DNA of 64,000 bases from NCBI RefSeq assembly GCF_004526235.1, contig NZ_CP038159.1:248001-312000 (forward strand). Reading direction: 5' to 3'. Every line of letters starts with the position of its first letter. Within the stretch, counting starts at the first letter, position 1. Origin of the DNA: Sphingobacterium sp. CZ-2 (GTDB lineage: Bacteria; Bacteroidota; Bacteroidia; Sphingobacteriales; Sphingobacteriaceae). Of the stretch, positions 44,976 through 54,683 are shown piece after piece. Under the pieces are notes generated by a model that made no database searches, had not been told where the DNA came from, and was given only the letters and a program-made list of their open reading frames with translations. The position numbers were made by a program, and so were the translations under genes.

Positions 44976-46211
44976 ATGAAAAATTTTTTAGTTCATAGTC
45001 TACTTTTAGCAGTTCTATTGACCAATAGCTGCGGTTCGTCGAAAATCAACAAGACTTCCAATCCTGCTGTGCCCGCCGCTCAGGAGAATGTCTCTAACCA
45101 AGCCATTGTCCCTGCTGCCGATCAGCTTAAAGCTTATCTGCCCTTATTGAAAGGAAAAAAAGTAGGATTGATGGGGAATCAGACTTCCGTTGTAGGACCG
45201 AATAATGAACATTTGGTGGATGTGTTGCTGCGCGAAAAGGTAGATCTGAAATTTGGATTTGCTCCTGAACATGGTTTCCGCGGAGATATCGAAAGAGGAG
45301 AGAAGGTTTCGAATGATGTGGATGCCAAAACAGGACTGCCATTGTTCACGTTATATGGTGGAAATGCAAAGCAGGATTCAATTGTGAAATCCATCGATGT
45401 GATGATCTTCGATCTTCAGGATGTAGGCGCACGTTTCTATACCTACATCACATCTTTGCACCGTGTAATGGAGCTGTGTGCAAAACATAATAAGGAATTA
45501 ATCGTATTGGACCGCCCAAATCCATGTGGAGACCAAGTGGATGGCCCAGTACGTAAAGATGATAAATTCAAATCCAATGTATCCTTCCATAAAATTGCGA
45601 TGGTACATGGTCTAACCGTTGGCGAGTTGGCAAAAATGATCAATGGCGAGAAATGGTTGGAAAATGGAAAGGAATGTAAATTAACGGTAGTACCCGTACA
45701 GAATTATACCCATAGTTCTATCTACAAATTACCGGTAATCCCTTCTCCAAGCTTACCGAACCACCTTTCTGTTCGTTTATATGCTGCCTTATGTCTTTTT
45801 GAAGGAACCGATATTTCGGTAGGCCGTGGAACAGATTGGCCTTTCCAAGTGGTGGGATATACCAACCCGGTTTACGGTGATTTTACCTTTACCCCAGGAG
45901 AAAAAGCAGGGATGGTAAAACATGTGGAAGGTAAGGGAGCAGTAAATTACGGATTGGACCTTAGGAATATCAATCCGGATGAATTTAAATTCACCCTAAA
46001 ATACGTGCTGTACTTCTATGATAAAATGCCGGACAAGTCGAAATTCTTTGCCAGACCAGAGTTCTTCGATAAGTTGGCAGGAACAGATGAACTACGGAAG
46101 CAGATTTTAGCCGGTAAAACCGAAAAAGAAATACGCGAAAGTTGGCAGCCTGAATTAGCAGCATACAAACAGATGCGTAAAAAATATCTACTCTACCCAG
46201 ATTTCGAATGA
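44976..46211 (+). CDS. namZ: Exo-beta-N-acetylmuramidase NamZ (DUF1343, GH171)
   Basis: Releases MurNAc from the non-reducing end of peptide-free murein glycans. The preferred ATG at 44976 gives 411 residues with a lipobox LLTNSC followed by GSSKINK; an upstream ATG at 44910 would add non-homologous residues before the signal. The DUF1343 body has GLMGNQTSVVGPN, FGFAPEHGFRGDIERG (with a conserved Glu and His), MIFDLQDVGARFYTYI, IVLDRPNP and GRGTDWPFQVVGYTN. These match the family characterised in B. subtilis and Tannerella. It has its own promoter region and is followed by the second SusC/SusD pair. The product MurNAc would enter through the symporter and MurQ encoded 13 kb downstream. Confidence 0.9.
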   Translation: MKNFLVHSLLLAVLLTNSCGSSKINKTSNPAVPAAQENVSNQAIVPAADQLKAYLPLLKGKKVGLMGNQTSVVGPNNEHLVDVLLREKVDLKFGFAPEHGFRGDIERGEKVSNDVDAKTGLPLFTLYGGNAKQDSIVKSIDVMIFDLQDVGARFYTYITSLHRVMELCAKHNKELIVLDRPNPCGDQVDGPVRKDDKFKSNVSFHKIAMVHGLTVGELAKMINGEKWLENGKECKLTVVPVQNYTHSSIYKLPVIPSPSLPNHLSVRLYAALCLFEGTDISVGRGTDWPFQVVGYTNPVYGDFTFTPGEKAGMVKHVEGKGAVNYGLDLRNINPDEFKFTLKYVLYFYDKMPDKSKFFARPEFFDKLAGTDELRKQILAGKTEKEIRESWQPELAAYKQMRKKYLLYPDFE

Positions 46212-46395
46212 AAAACAAGTGGAAGGCTCAATTAATTTGGGCCTATTCACGTTAATCCAATCTGGTGAAATTGTCCTCCTTAGGGGATATGGAGTAATAC
46301 CTATTATGAATAATAACTGATCTAATCCTGAAACAATATCAGGGTTGGACCTAAATAAGATAAAAAACAAATTATAAATTATTAATCATTTAGCA

Positions 46396-49300
46396 ATGCG
46401 AAGACTTCTACTCTTTTCTCTCGCTCTTGGATTGACGATGCCAACTTATGCTTCATTTGCTGAAGCAAAGGGCAAAGAATCTCTAGGAAAAAATGCTGGC
46501 TGGACTAAGGCCACATCGGTATTGCAAAATACGGTTTCAGGTACGGTATCAGGACCTGACGGTGTGATTGCTGGGGCTACGGTTACCGTAGTAGGTTCAA
46601 CAGCAACAACGGTAACCGATGCAAACGGTAAATTCACGATCAATGCAGCTGTTGGAGCTACATTGCGCGTTTCCTTTGTAGGTTTAGAGACCAAGACCGT
46701 AACTGTAACAGGAAGCACTATCAATATCACCTTAACCGAATCCAGCGATGCGTTGGAGGAAGTAGTGGTAGTAGCATACGGTGCGCAAAAAAAGGAACAC
46801 CTTACAGGTGCAGTATCCTCTGTAAACGTGGAAAAAACCTTAGGATCCCGCCCGATTTCTGATGCAGGTCGTGGATTGCAAGGTGCGGTTCCAGGTTTAA
46901 GTGTACAGATCCCTTCTGGTGAGGTAGGTTCTGACCCTATTATGAAAATCCGTGGTCAGGTTGCTTCCATTTCCGGTAGCAGCAACCCGTTGATCTTGGT
47001 TGACAACGTGGAGATACCTAGTATCAATATGATCAACCCGAATGATATCGCTGAGATTTCCGTGCTTAAAGATGCAGCATCTGCATCCATCTATGGATCA
47101 AAAGCAGCATTTGGTGTGGTCTTGATCACCACGAAAAAAGGTGCAAAAACAGAAACCAACAATATCACCTATTCCAATAACTTTTCCCTTCAAACGCCAT
47201 TCAAACCAATTGATATCGCAAGTATCGATGGTTTGCAATATACGTTGGATGCCCATAAGAACATGCAGTCTGCAGGTTCGGCAGGTGGTTTCTGGCGGAT
47301 ATCGGAAGAAAGTATCCGCAGAGCGAAGGAATGGCAGGAAAAATACGGCGGAGTAATCGGTAATTCAGATCCTGTAGTTTATGGCCGTGACTGGTACGTG
47401 GAGAACAACGAGAAGTTCGGTGTTCGTATGTACGACCCAGTAGCGGTAATGATCAAGGATAATGCCCTAACCAACCTACATAACCTAGGATTAAATGGTA
47501 AGGCTGGAAATACAACCTATAATATCAGCGCTGGTTACTTGAACCAGAATGGTATGATGAAAGCGGCTAAGCATGATGATTTCAAGAGATATAATGCGAC
47601 GTTGAATGTTTCCACCAAAGTAACCGACTATTTGTCCCTACGAGGTGGTGCCATGTATTCTGATGGTACAAAACGTTATGCCAACTCTGCAACCGGCTTT
47701 ACGGCGGATCCATGGTTATACCTTTACCGTTGGTCGAGAGCTTTCCCTATTGGTGTGCAGGAACATGGTGTAGATATCCGTGACCCTTATTTCGATACCG
47801 CAAAATCACATACGGCCTATAAAATCGATCGCTATACCAACTTGAATTTAGGAACTACTGTAGACCTGATGACAGGTTGGGATGTGAAAGCAGACTATAC
47901 ATTTAGTTCAGAAAATAACGGCAATAGATCATCTATGCCTACTTTCTCTGGTAAAAGTACTTGGTATGGTGTAGAACCTTGGAATGATGAGAATGGTAAT
48001 AGAATCTACGTGGATGAAAATGGTCTTCCAACCGACAACGGTGGAACAATGGCCTTTAAATTCCCTTTCGAAAACTACATTACCAAAGCACAATCTAATA
48101 TTTATCAACGTTCCTTCAACTCCCAAAGACATACGTTCAACGCATTCTCTACCTATGGTAAGAAATTCGGAGAAGACCATGACTTTAAAGCAATGTTGGG
48201 AACAAACATTGTGGCCTTTAAATGGAGAAATCATTTCTCTAGAAGGACCAATCTGATCAATGAGGAAAATCCACAGTTTGATTTTGCTACGGGGGTACAG
48301 GAAAGTGGTGGAGACACCAACTGGGATTCCCAAGTAGGGGTATTCGGACGTTTAAACTATACGTTCAAAGAGAAATACCTTTTCGAGACCAGTTTGAGAT
48401 ATGATGGAACTTCAAAATTCCCTTCTCACTTGCGTTGGAGATATTATCCTTCGGTATCAGCAGGATGGATTATTTCCAATGAAAATTTCATGCAGGGAAT
48501 TTCCAATGTGTTGAGTTTTGCAAAACTACGTGGTTCATGGGGTATGATTGGTGACCAATCCGTTTCCAACTCATTATATGTGCCTACCATGGATATCGGA
48601 CCAAACAACTGGTTGGATGGATCGGGTAATTATTATTACTCCATGACAACCCCAGGTGCGGTACGTAATGATATTAGATGGCAGGATATCGAACACCTGA
48701 ACGTGGGTGCCGACTTGAAATTCTTCAACAAATTAGGGGTGGTATTTGAATGGTACGAAAGAAAAACCAATCATATGATCATTCCTGGTGAATCATTACC
48801 AGGTACATTTGGTACAACTCCAGCTAGAGGGAACTTTGGTAACCTTTCTACAAAGGGATGGGAATTGGCCATTGATTACAACCATAGCTTCGATAACGGA
48901 TTACGTTTGACTGTTAATGCTAATATCGCGGATGCTATTACAACCACTTATAAAGGATTGCAGTGGAACAGAGAATGGGAAAACAGATCTGTTGGAACGG
49001 AATTCGTAACTGGAAGTAGATATGGTGATGTATGGGGTTATGTAACAGATCGCCTTTACCAAAAAGACGACTTTGTATATGATGCAGATGGCAATTTTGA
49101 GCAAACAGCCATTATTTTCCAAGGTGTTTCCAAAACCACAAATATGTTAGCAGGTAATAATCCGGTTTATCAAACATTCTTTGAAGATGGTAACAACGTC
49201 ATGAAAATGATGCCTGGAGACGTGAAATTTGTAGATGTGAATGGAGATGGATATATCACCTCAGGAAGCAGTACTTTCGGCGATCCAGGTGACCGAATGG

Positions 49301-49854
49301 TAATTGGTAACTCAACTCCTCGTTACGACTATGGTTTCAGATTAGGCGCAGACTTTAAAGGATTCGATCTTTCGGTATTCTTGCAAGGCGTTGGTAAACG
49401 TGAAATCTGGGGTGCTGGTCAATTAGCTATTCCTGGTTTCCATGTTAAAGATGGTGCTATGCCACAAGCAATCGCTGAAGACTATTGGAGAGAGGATCGT
49501 ACAGATGCATTCTACCCAAGAGCATGGCATTTAGGTGGAGCTAACGAAGGTTACGTGATGAGACCTCAAACACGTTACTTATTGGATATGTCTTATTTTA
49601 AGATTAAGAACATCAATTTCGGATACTCCCTACCAGGAGCCTTGTTAAGTAGAGCGAACTTTAAAACAGCGCGTATCTATGTCTCTTTAGAAAACTTCTT
49701 TACGTTCGATAATTTGAGAGGACTTCCAATTGATCCAGAAGCAATTTCAGGTAACAGTATGTTATTGACGAATGGTAATTACAACCTTGGCCGTACGGGT
49801 ACAGGAAATCCATCGTTCAAATCAGCTTCTGTCGGTATTCAAATTGGTTTATAA
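46396..49854 (+). CDS. SusC/RagA family TonB-linked outer-membrane transporter, second copy
   Basis: A 1152-residue SusC protein for import of a murein-derived glycan. The signal peptide is followed by a Gly/Ser/Thr-rich linker, then a carboxypeptidase-regulatory-like domain (GTVSGPDGVIAGATVTVVG, about residues 50-110). The plug carries EEVVVVAYGAQKKEHLTGAVSSV, GLQGAVPGLSVQIPSG and NPLILVDNVEIPS. The barrel ends KSASVGIQIGL. No STN domain is present. It is distant in sequence from the first copy and lies with a different SusD type, so the two pairs probably bind different ligands. The second susD follows 18 bases later behind a good Shine-Dalgarno. Confidence 0.92.
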   Translation: MRRLLLFSLALGLTMPTYASFAEAKGKESLGKNAGWTKATSVLQNTVSGTVSGPDGVIAGATVTVVGSTATTVTDANGKFTINAAVGATLRVSFVGLETKTVTVTGSTINITLTESSDALEEVVVVAYGAQKKEHLTGAVSSVNVEKTLGSRPISDAGRGLQGAVPGLSVQIPSGEVGSDPIMKIRGQVASISGSSNPLILVDNVEIPSINMINPNDIAEISVLKDAASASIYGSKAAFGVVLITTKKGAKTETNNITYSNNFSLQTPFKPIDIASIDGLQYTLDAHKNMQSAGSAGGFWRISEESIRRAKEWQEKYGGVIGNSDPVVYGRDWYVENNEKFGVRMYDPVAVMIKDNALTNLHNLGLNGKAGNTTYNISAGYLNQNGMMKAAKHDDFKRYNATLNVSTKVTDYLSLRGGAMYSDGTKRYANSATGFTADPWLYLYRWSRAFPIGVQEHGVDIRDPYFDTAKSHTAYKIDRYTNLNLGTTVDLMTGWDVKADYTFSSENNGNRSSMPTFSGKSTWYGVEPWNDENGNRIYVDENGLPTDNGGTMAFKFPFENYITKAQSNIYQRSFNSQRHTFNAFSTYGKKFGEDHDFKAMLGTNIVAFKWRNHFSRRTNLINEENPQFDFATGVQESGGDTNWDSQVGVFGRLNYTFKEKYLFETSLRYDGTSKFPSHLRWRYYPSVSAGWIISNENFMQGISNVLSFAKLRGSWGMIGDQSVSNSLYVPTMDIGPNNWLDGSGNYYYSMTTPGAVRNDIRWQDIEHLNVGADLKFFNKLGVVFEWYERKTNHMIIPGESLPGTFGTTPARGNFGNLSTKGWELAIDYNHSFDNGLRLTVNANIADAITTTYKGLQWNREWENRSVGTEFVTGSRYGDVWGYVTDRLYQKDDFVYDADGNFEQTAIIFQGVSKTTNMLAGNNPVYQTFFEDGNNVMKMMPGDVKFVDVNGDGYITSGSSTFGDPGDRMVIGNSTPRYDYGFRLGADFKGFDLSVFLQGVGKREIWGAGQLAIPGFHVKDGAMPQAIAEDYWREDRTDAFYPRAWHLGGANEGYVMRPQTRYLLDMSYFKIKNINFGYSLPGALLSRANFKTARIYVSLENFFTFDNLRGLPIDPEAISGNSMLLTNGNYNLGRTGTGNPSFKSASVGIQIGL

Positions 49855-49858
49855 TTAC

Positions 49859-49864
49859 AGGAGG
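49859..49864 (+). promoter_or_regulatory. Strong Shine-Dalgarno for the second susD
   Basis: AGGAGG, eight bases before the ATG at 49873. With AAATTATT as spacer it is the same leader design as at 42823, which suggests high expression of the surface lipoproteins. Confidence 0.65.
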
Positions 49865-49872
49865 AAATTATT

Positions 49873-51675
49873 ATGAAAATTAAATATAGTTTATTCGTTG
49901 CGGCAGCTTTATTTTTCACCAGTTGTGAGAAATTCTTAGACAGACCACAGCTTACGCAGGCAAATGACGAAACTGCATGGACAACAGAAGATAATGTACG
50001 TCTATATGCCAGACAATATTATACCACCTTTTTCCCAGGTTATGGATTAGGTTTTAGTACAGATGGAGCACTTTTAGCGTCCTATACCTTTAGTGACGAT
50101 GTGCTTTACCAAGGCAACCAATCTCAATTCACTAGATCGGTGCCGGTAAGTGCAATCTGGAGCTATACCACGGTTCGTTCATTGAACATTATGATCGACC
50201 GGATTCAGACTAGAATGCAAGATGTTCTTGCACCAGAAGCTTTTAACCACTGGATCGGTATTGGTCGCTTCTTTAGAGCAATGCGTTATTGGGATTTGGT
50301 TTATGCTTATGGCGATGTTCCATATTACGATAGACCTATAGATGACACCGAACTTGATGAGCTTTATAAGAAAAGAACACCAAGGAATGAAGTGATGGAT
50401 GCTGTTTATGAGGACATGAAATTTGCAATGGAAAATATTCGTGCAAATGATGGTGCTCAAACAGTAAATAAATTTATCGCGGCAGGTTTTATTTCTAAGA
50501 TCGCCATGTCGGAAGGTTCTTGGCAGAAATATTATTATAAGAATGATGAAAGAGCTAAGAAATTCTTTGAATTGGCGGTTGAGGCTGGAGAAATGGTGAA
50601 AAGTAGCGGAAGATATGATATCGTTACGGATTACAGATCTCAATTCACATCCGATAATTTAGCCGGAAATAAAGATATGGTCCTTTATAGACAATATGAT
50701 GCGGCTTTAGCGATTAGACATTCCATCTTATCCATTCATAACTTATCGGATAATGTTACTTATGGTCCTACAGCAGACCTATTGAAATCGTATATCTGTA
50801 CAGATGGTAAAGTTTGGCAAAATTCAGATTCTACAAAAGCTTCTGATTTCACCAATGTGGAAATGGTTAAAAACAGAGATTCGCGTTTTGAAGCTACTTT
50901 CCATACGAATCCTACACCTAAGAACCGTGCATCATTTATGTACATTACTAAGTTCTTACCAAGGGATGTGGAAGCTCGCGTTGCAGCAGGAGGTTCTCCA
51001 GGTACCGAGTTTTCGGGTGCAAATAATGTAACGGATGCTCCGGTATTGAGATATGCAGAGGTGCTATTGAACTGGATCGAATCTAAGGCTGAATTGGCTA
51101 CCCTTGGTGGTCCAGCAGTTACCCAAGCAGATATCGATGCTTCGATCAATAAAATCAGAAATAGACCAATCGCAGCAGATGCTGCTGCAAAAGGCGTGAA
51201 GAAAACAGCGGCAATGAACATCGGGGCATTACCTTCAGATCCTGATCGTGATGTAACGGTAAGTCCTTTGTTATGGGAAATCCGTAGAGAGCGTCGTATG
51301 GAGATGACTTTTGAGGATTCTCGTTTAGCCGATCTGAGAAGATGGTCGAAATTGCAATACATGGATACGGAACAAAATCCAGATCTTTTAGCAGGAGGAT
51401 GGGTTAACTTCCCAACAGAAGCTCCTGGAGAATTGAAAGCTACTGTTTCTGTCGTGAAATTGAACGGCCAAATAGAGGTTTATAATCCAAGTGACCCTAC
51501 TAGTAAAGACAAAATGAAAGGTTTTTACAGATATACACTGAACAAGGACCGTTTACCTTTCTACAACCAAACGAATATCAATCCTTACTTATCTCCAATA
51601 GGCTCTAATCAGATCAATGAATATGAGGCGGCAGGTTATACGTTGGATCAAACAGAAGGTTGGCCTCAGAACTAA
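49873..51675 (+). CDS. SusD/RagB family outer-membrane lipoprotein, second copy
   Basis: A 600-residue surface lipoprotein with lipobox ALFFTSC followed by EKFLDRPQLTQAND. It is a standard RagB/SusD protein: N-terminal SusD-like region with FRAMRYWDLVYAYGDVPYYDRPIDD, TPR helices, and the C-terminal RagB segment (LLWEIRRERRMEMTFEDSRLADLRRW). That last motif is the most conserved of the family. It pairs with the SusC encoded just upstream. The neighbouring DUF4623-like, GHL10 and phosphoesterase genes share its direction and spacing. Confidence 0.93.
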   Translation: MKIKYSLFVAAALFFTSCEKFLDRPQLTQANDETAWTTEDNVRLYARQYYTTFFPGYGLGFSTDGALLASYTFSDDVLYQGNQSQFTRSVPVSAIWSYTTVRSLNIMIDRIQTRMQDVLAPEAFNHWIGIGRFFRAMRYWDLVYAYGDVPYYDRPIDDTELDELYKKRTPRNEVMDAVYEDMKFAMENIRANDGAQTVNKFIAAGFISKIAMSEGSWQKYYYKNDERAKKFFELAVEAGEMVKSSGRYDIVTDYRSQFTSDNLAGNKDMVLYRQYDAALAIRHSILSIHNLSDNVTYGPTADLLKSYICTDGKVWQNSDSTKASDFTNVEMVKNRDSRFEATFHTNPTPKNRASFMYITKFLPRDVEARVAAGGSPGTEFSGANNVTDAPVLRYAEVLLNWIESKAELATLGGPAVTQADIDASINKIRNRPIAADAAAKGVKKTAAMNIGALPSDPDRDVTVSPLLWEIRRERRMEMTFEDSRLADLRRWSKLQYMDTEQNPDLLAGGWVNFPTEAPGELKATVSVVKLNGQIEVYNPSDPTSKDKMKGFYRYTLNKDRLPFYNQTNINPYLSPIGSNQINEYEAAGYTLDQTEGWPQN

Positions 51676-51691
51676 TTATGAATCTTAATTG

Positions 51692-53125
51692 ATGATCAAG
51701 ATGAAAATGAATTTTAATCAAACAATAGGAGGTATACTACTGGCTTTTGTAAGTTTTGTAGGATTTACTTCTTGTTCGGAGGATTTCCCAAAAAATATGG
51801 AATCCGATAAATATACCGATCTTAAATCCATTAAGATCGTTAATGCTGGACCGCTAGGAAACGAAGTTTTGGAAGGATCCATTGATGAAAAAACCAAAAC
51901 GATTACCTTTCCAAGGTTGGATACCTTAACCGACTTTTCAGGTGTAATCTTTCAAGCAGAAACTTCTGAAGGTGCCAAACTGGAAAAAGATACCATTGCC
52001 ATTCCTTTTCAAAGTGGGGATGCTTCTAAGGATATCTTTCTAAAAGTGGTTAACTCTCCTCGTTTTAAGGAATATAAAGCAGTAATCCGTTTCGATGTTC
52101 CTGTTTTTGGAGCAGACTTCGGAAAACCTACAGTATATGATTACTCTTCAAATCCAGTTGGAAATGCCGCATACACGGCATTCTCAGGTGGATTGGTCCG
52201 TGGAACGGGATTCGATGGAAAACATGTATTAATAATCTCTAGAGGAACCCCTGGAGTTCATTTATTAAATGTGGAAGATTTGAAAAACAATCAAATCAAA
52301 CCGATCCAGGTAAACACTACGGGTGTAACAGGTGGTACTTTCCCAGTTAATATGGGAGCCCAAGTGAATGGTCGTACCTATGTGGCTAGTTTATCTACCT
52401 CTGGAGCATCACCTTTGAAACTGTATCTGTGGGAAGATCCTGCAGCAGCTCCTCAGGTAATTGCTAATATCAATGTTGGATCAATTGCTGGATCTGGTGC
52501 TCGTCATGGAGATAACTTCTCTATCGGATTAGATGCAAGCGGTAATGGTTATGCCTTCTTTATTAGTGGCGGAACCCAGGTGATGCGTTTGAAAATTGAG
52601 AACTATAAGAATGTAACCGAAACGGTAGCATTTAATACGGTTGCTACGTACGGCCAATGGTCTTATTATAACCGTATTGGAAATTCAGAGAACTTCTTTG
52701 TTACTGGACATGATAAAGTGATCGCTGTTGCCAATAATGGAGGTGGAGTAAGCTATTCTATGGGAGCTAGCTCAATTCCGGTACACTCCGGTGACCCTCG
52801 TGTTATTGAATTCAACGGCGAACGCTATTTATTGGTTGTTACTGTTCCACGTGGTGGTGCAGCTGTTGATGCCGTAATGCGTGTTTACAACATTACGAGA
52901 GGCGCTAGCATCGTTGATGCATTAACTGCATTCGAGCAAGGAGATAAAAAACCGGTATATGAGTTTGGTATCTCAGGAAATGCCAATACAGCTCCTGGTA
53001 CACAATCTGGTTACCATATTGTGAAAAATGCCGAAGGAAAAGATGAAAAATTAATGATCTATGGGGCAACCTCTGATGCTGGTTTTACCATCGTGGAATT
53101 CCCTATTAATGTACTAGAGGATTAA
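51692..53125 (+). CDS. DUF4623-like lipoprotein
   Basis: A 477-residue exported lipoprotein from the ATG at 51692 (ATGs at 51701 and 51707 are also possible). The lipobox is VGFTSC followed by SEDFPKNM. An N-terminal Ig-like domain (KSIKIVNAGPLGNEVLEGSI) precedes a beta-propeller-like domain, with repeated segments such as GKHVLIISRGTPGVHLLNVEDL and NGYAFFISGGTQVMRLKIENY. It resembles DUF4623 proteins of Bacteroidota; the assignment is by recollection and is tentative. It is third after the second SusC/SusD and is probably a surface-exposed glycan-binding accessory protein. Confidence 0.6.
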   Translation: MIKMKMNFNQTIGGILLAFVSFVGFTSCSEDFPKNMESDKYTDLKSIKIVNAGPLGNEVLEGSIDEKTKTITFPRLDTLTDFSGVIFQAETSEGAKLEKDTIAIPFQSGDASKDIFLKVVNSPRFKEYKAVIRFDVPVFGADFGKPTVYDYSSNPVGNAAYTAFSGGLVRGTGFDGKHVLIISRGTPGVHLLNVEDLKNNQIKPIQVNTTGVTGGTFPVNMGAQVNGRTYVASLSTSGASPLKLYLWEDPAAAPQVIANINVGSIAGSGARHGDNFSIGLDASGNGYAFFISGGTQVMRLKIENYKNVTETVAFNTVATYGQWSYYNRIGNSENFFVTGHDKVIAVANNGGGVSYSMGASSIPVHSGDPRVIEFNGERYLLVVTVPRGGAAVDAVMRVYNITRGASIVDALTAFEQGDKKPVYEFGISGNANTAPGTQSGYHIVKNAEGKDEKLMIYGATSDAGFTIVEFPINVLED

Positions 53126-53229
53126 CTTTAAGTCTTATATATGGTGAAAGGGCATCTGTTATGCAAATTTAGTTCTACTATTTGAGCAGGATGTCCTTTC
53201 ATCTTTTTATTGAACCTTTTACTTTTATT

Positions 53230-54681
53230 ATGATGAAAAAACTCTCTTTATACCTTTGCCTTTTCCTATCATGGACTTTGTTGTTAGTAAGTTGTAGTAA
53301 GGACTCTGACCCTGTTACACCAAATCCTGAACCTGAACCAGAACCTCCAGTTAGCACCCTGAAATTTCCCGGAAAGGAAATGCGAGCAGCTTGGGTAGCT
53401 ACCGTATGGGAATTGGATTGGCCAGGAATCCGCGGTGAAGCTGTACAGAAGCAAAAATATATCGAGCAGTTGAATAAAATAAAAGAATTGAAATTCAACG
53501 CGGTTGTCTTTCAAGTAAAAGGCATGGGAGATGCCTTCTACAATTCTCCTTATGAACCATGGTCTGCTGCTATCTCCGGTACCAGAGGCGTAGATCCAGG
53601 TTATGATGTGTTGAAATTCTTAATCGATGAAACACATGCCCGCGGAATGGAATTCCATGCATGGATCAACCCATACCGTATTTCTACACGTGCTTCAAGC
53701 GCTACAGCTTTCCCTGCACTACATGCATCCATCGATGCATCTTGGGTAAAAGATTACGAAACTATCCGTATCTATAATCCAGCAGTCCCTGAAGTAAGAC
53801 AGCGACTAAACGATATCGTCAAGGATCTCATCACCAAATTCAATGTGGATGGTATTCATTTCGATGATTATTTCTATCCGGAAGGACAGAACCATAATGA
53901 TGACGCCGAGTATACCAAATATGGAGCCGGCTATTCATCCAAAGAAAATTTCCGTAGAGGAAATGTAGATAAAGCTATTGAAGGAGTTTATAATACCATC
54001 AAAGCAACCAAACCAGCAGTGGTATTTTCCGTATCACCTGCTCCTAACAAAGACAATAACTACAATGTGTTATTTGCGGATATTGCAAAATGGACATCCT
54101 CAGGTTGGGTGGACATTGTAATGCCTCAATTATACCAAGAAATTGGAAATCAATATAATCCTTTCGAACGTAATCTAGCCACTTGGGTTCAATTCCGTGG
54201 TCAAGCTAAGGTAGTGGTTGGACATGCGGCCTACAAATTCGGTGATCCAGCAATGGGAACCGCTTTCCAAAGTCCCGATGAGTTGCAAAGACAGTTTAAT
54301 CTGACTAGAAACAACGACCGGGTATTCGGTAGTGTCATGTACAGCATGAAGAGTATCATGACAAATAAGGTTGGAATTACCGATAAGATCAAGGAACTTT
54401 ATGCTAAAGATGTACTAATGCCATTCTTTGGACGAGAAGTAGCCGCAAAACCTACTACCCCAACCAATGTAAAAATCACAGGTTCTGAAATAACTTGGAC
54501 TGCAGCTGCAAACAATACCCGATCAGCAGTTTATTATTTCTCGAGCAAAACTGCGACAGGCGAGCTGGTAGGAGTGACCACTGAAAATAAAATGCAGATA
54601 TCAAAATCAGGTTTCTATTGTGTAACCGGTTTAAATGTAGATAACCTAGAAAGTAAAGAATCCGAGTTATTACAAAAATAA
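53230..54681 (+). CDS. GHL10 family glycosyl hydrolase lipoprotein, second copy
   Basis: A 483-residue exported lipoprotein (ATG at 53230; a TTG at 53182 is less likely). The lipobox is LLLVSC followed by SKDSDPVTPNPEPEPEPP, a Pro-Glu linker. The barrel has MRAAWVATVWELDWPG, NAVVFQVKGMGDAFY, MEFHAWINPYRIS, DGIHFDDYFYPEGQN and DIVMPQLYQEIGNQ, as in DigH/YngK-type enzymes. It is clearly related to the first copy at 35864 but differs in the linker and has a short C-terminal Fn3-like domain (VKITGSEITWTAAANNTRSAVYYF). It is probably the enzyme that cuts denuded murein strands outside the cell. It ends 2 bases before the phosphoesterase gene. Confidence 0.87.
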   Translation: MMKKLSLYLCLFLSWTLLLVSCSKDSDPVTPNPEPEPEPPVSTLKFPGKEMRAAWVATVWELDWPGIRGEAVQKQKYIEQLNKIKELKFNAVVFQVKGMGDAFYNSPYEPWSAAISGTRGVDPGYDVLKFLIDETHARGMEFHAWINPYRISTRASSATAFPALHASIDASWVKDYETIRIYNPAVPEVRQRLNDIVKDLITKFNVDGIHFDDYFYPEGQNHNDDAEYTKYGAGYSSKENFRRGNVDKAIEGVYNTIKATKPAVVFSVSPAPNKDNNYNVLFADIAKWTSSGWVDIVMPQLYQEIGNQYNPFERNLATWVQFRGQAKVVVGHAAYKFGDPAMGTAFQSPDELQRQFNLTRNNDRVFGSVMYSMKSIMTNKVGITDKIKELYAKDVLMPFFGREVAAKPTTPTNVKITGSEITWTAAANNTRSAVYYFSSKTATGELVGVTTENKMQISKSGFYCVTGLNVDNLESKESELLQK

Positions 54682-54683
54682 AA

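Noticed and set aside
50760..51362. 200-codon antisense frame within the second susD
   Set aside because: It lies fully opposite a well-supported SusD gene and shows no recognisable protein features.
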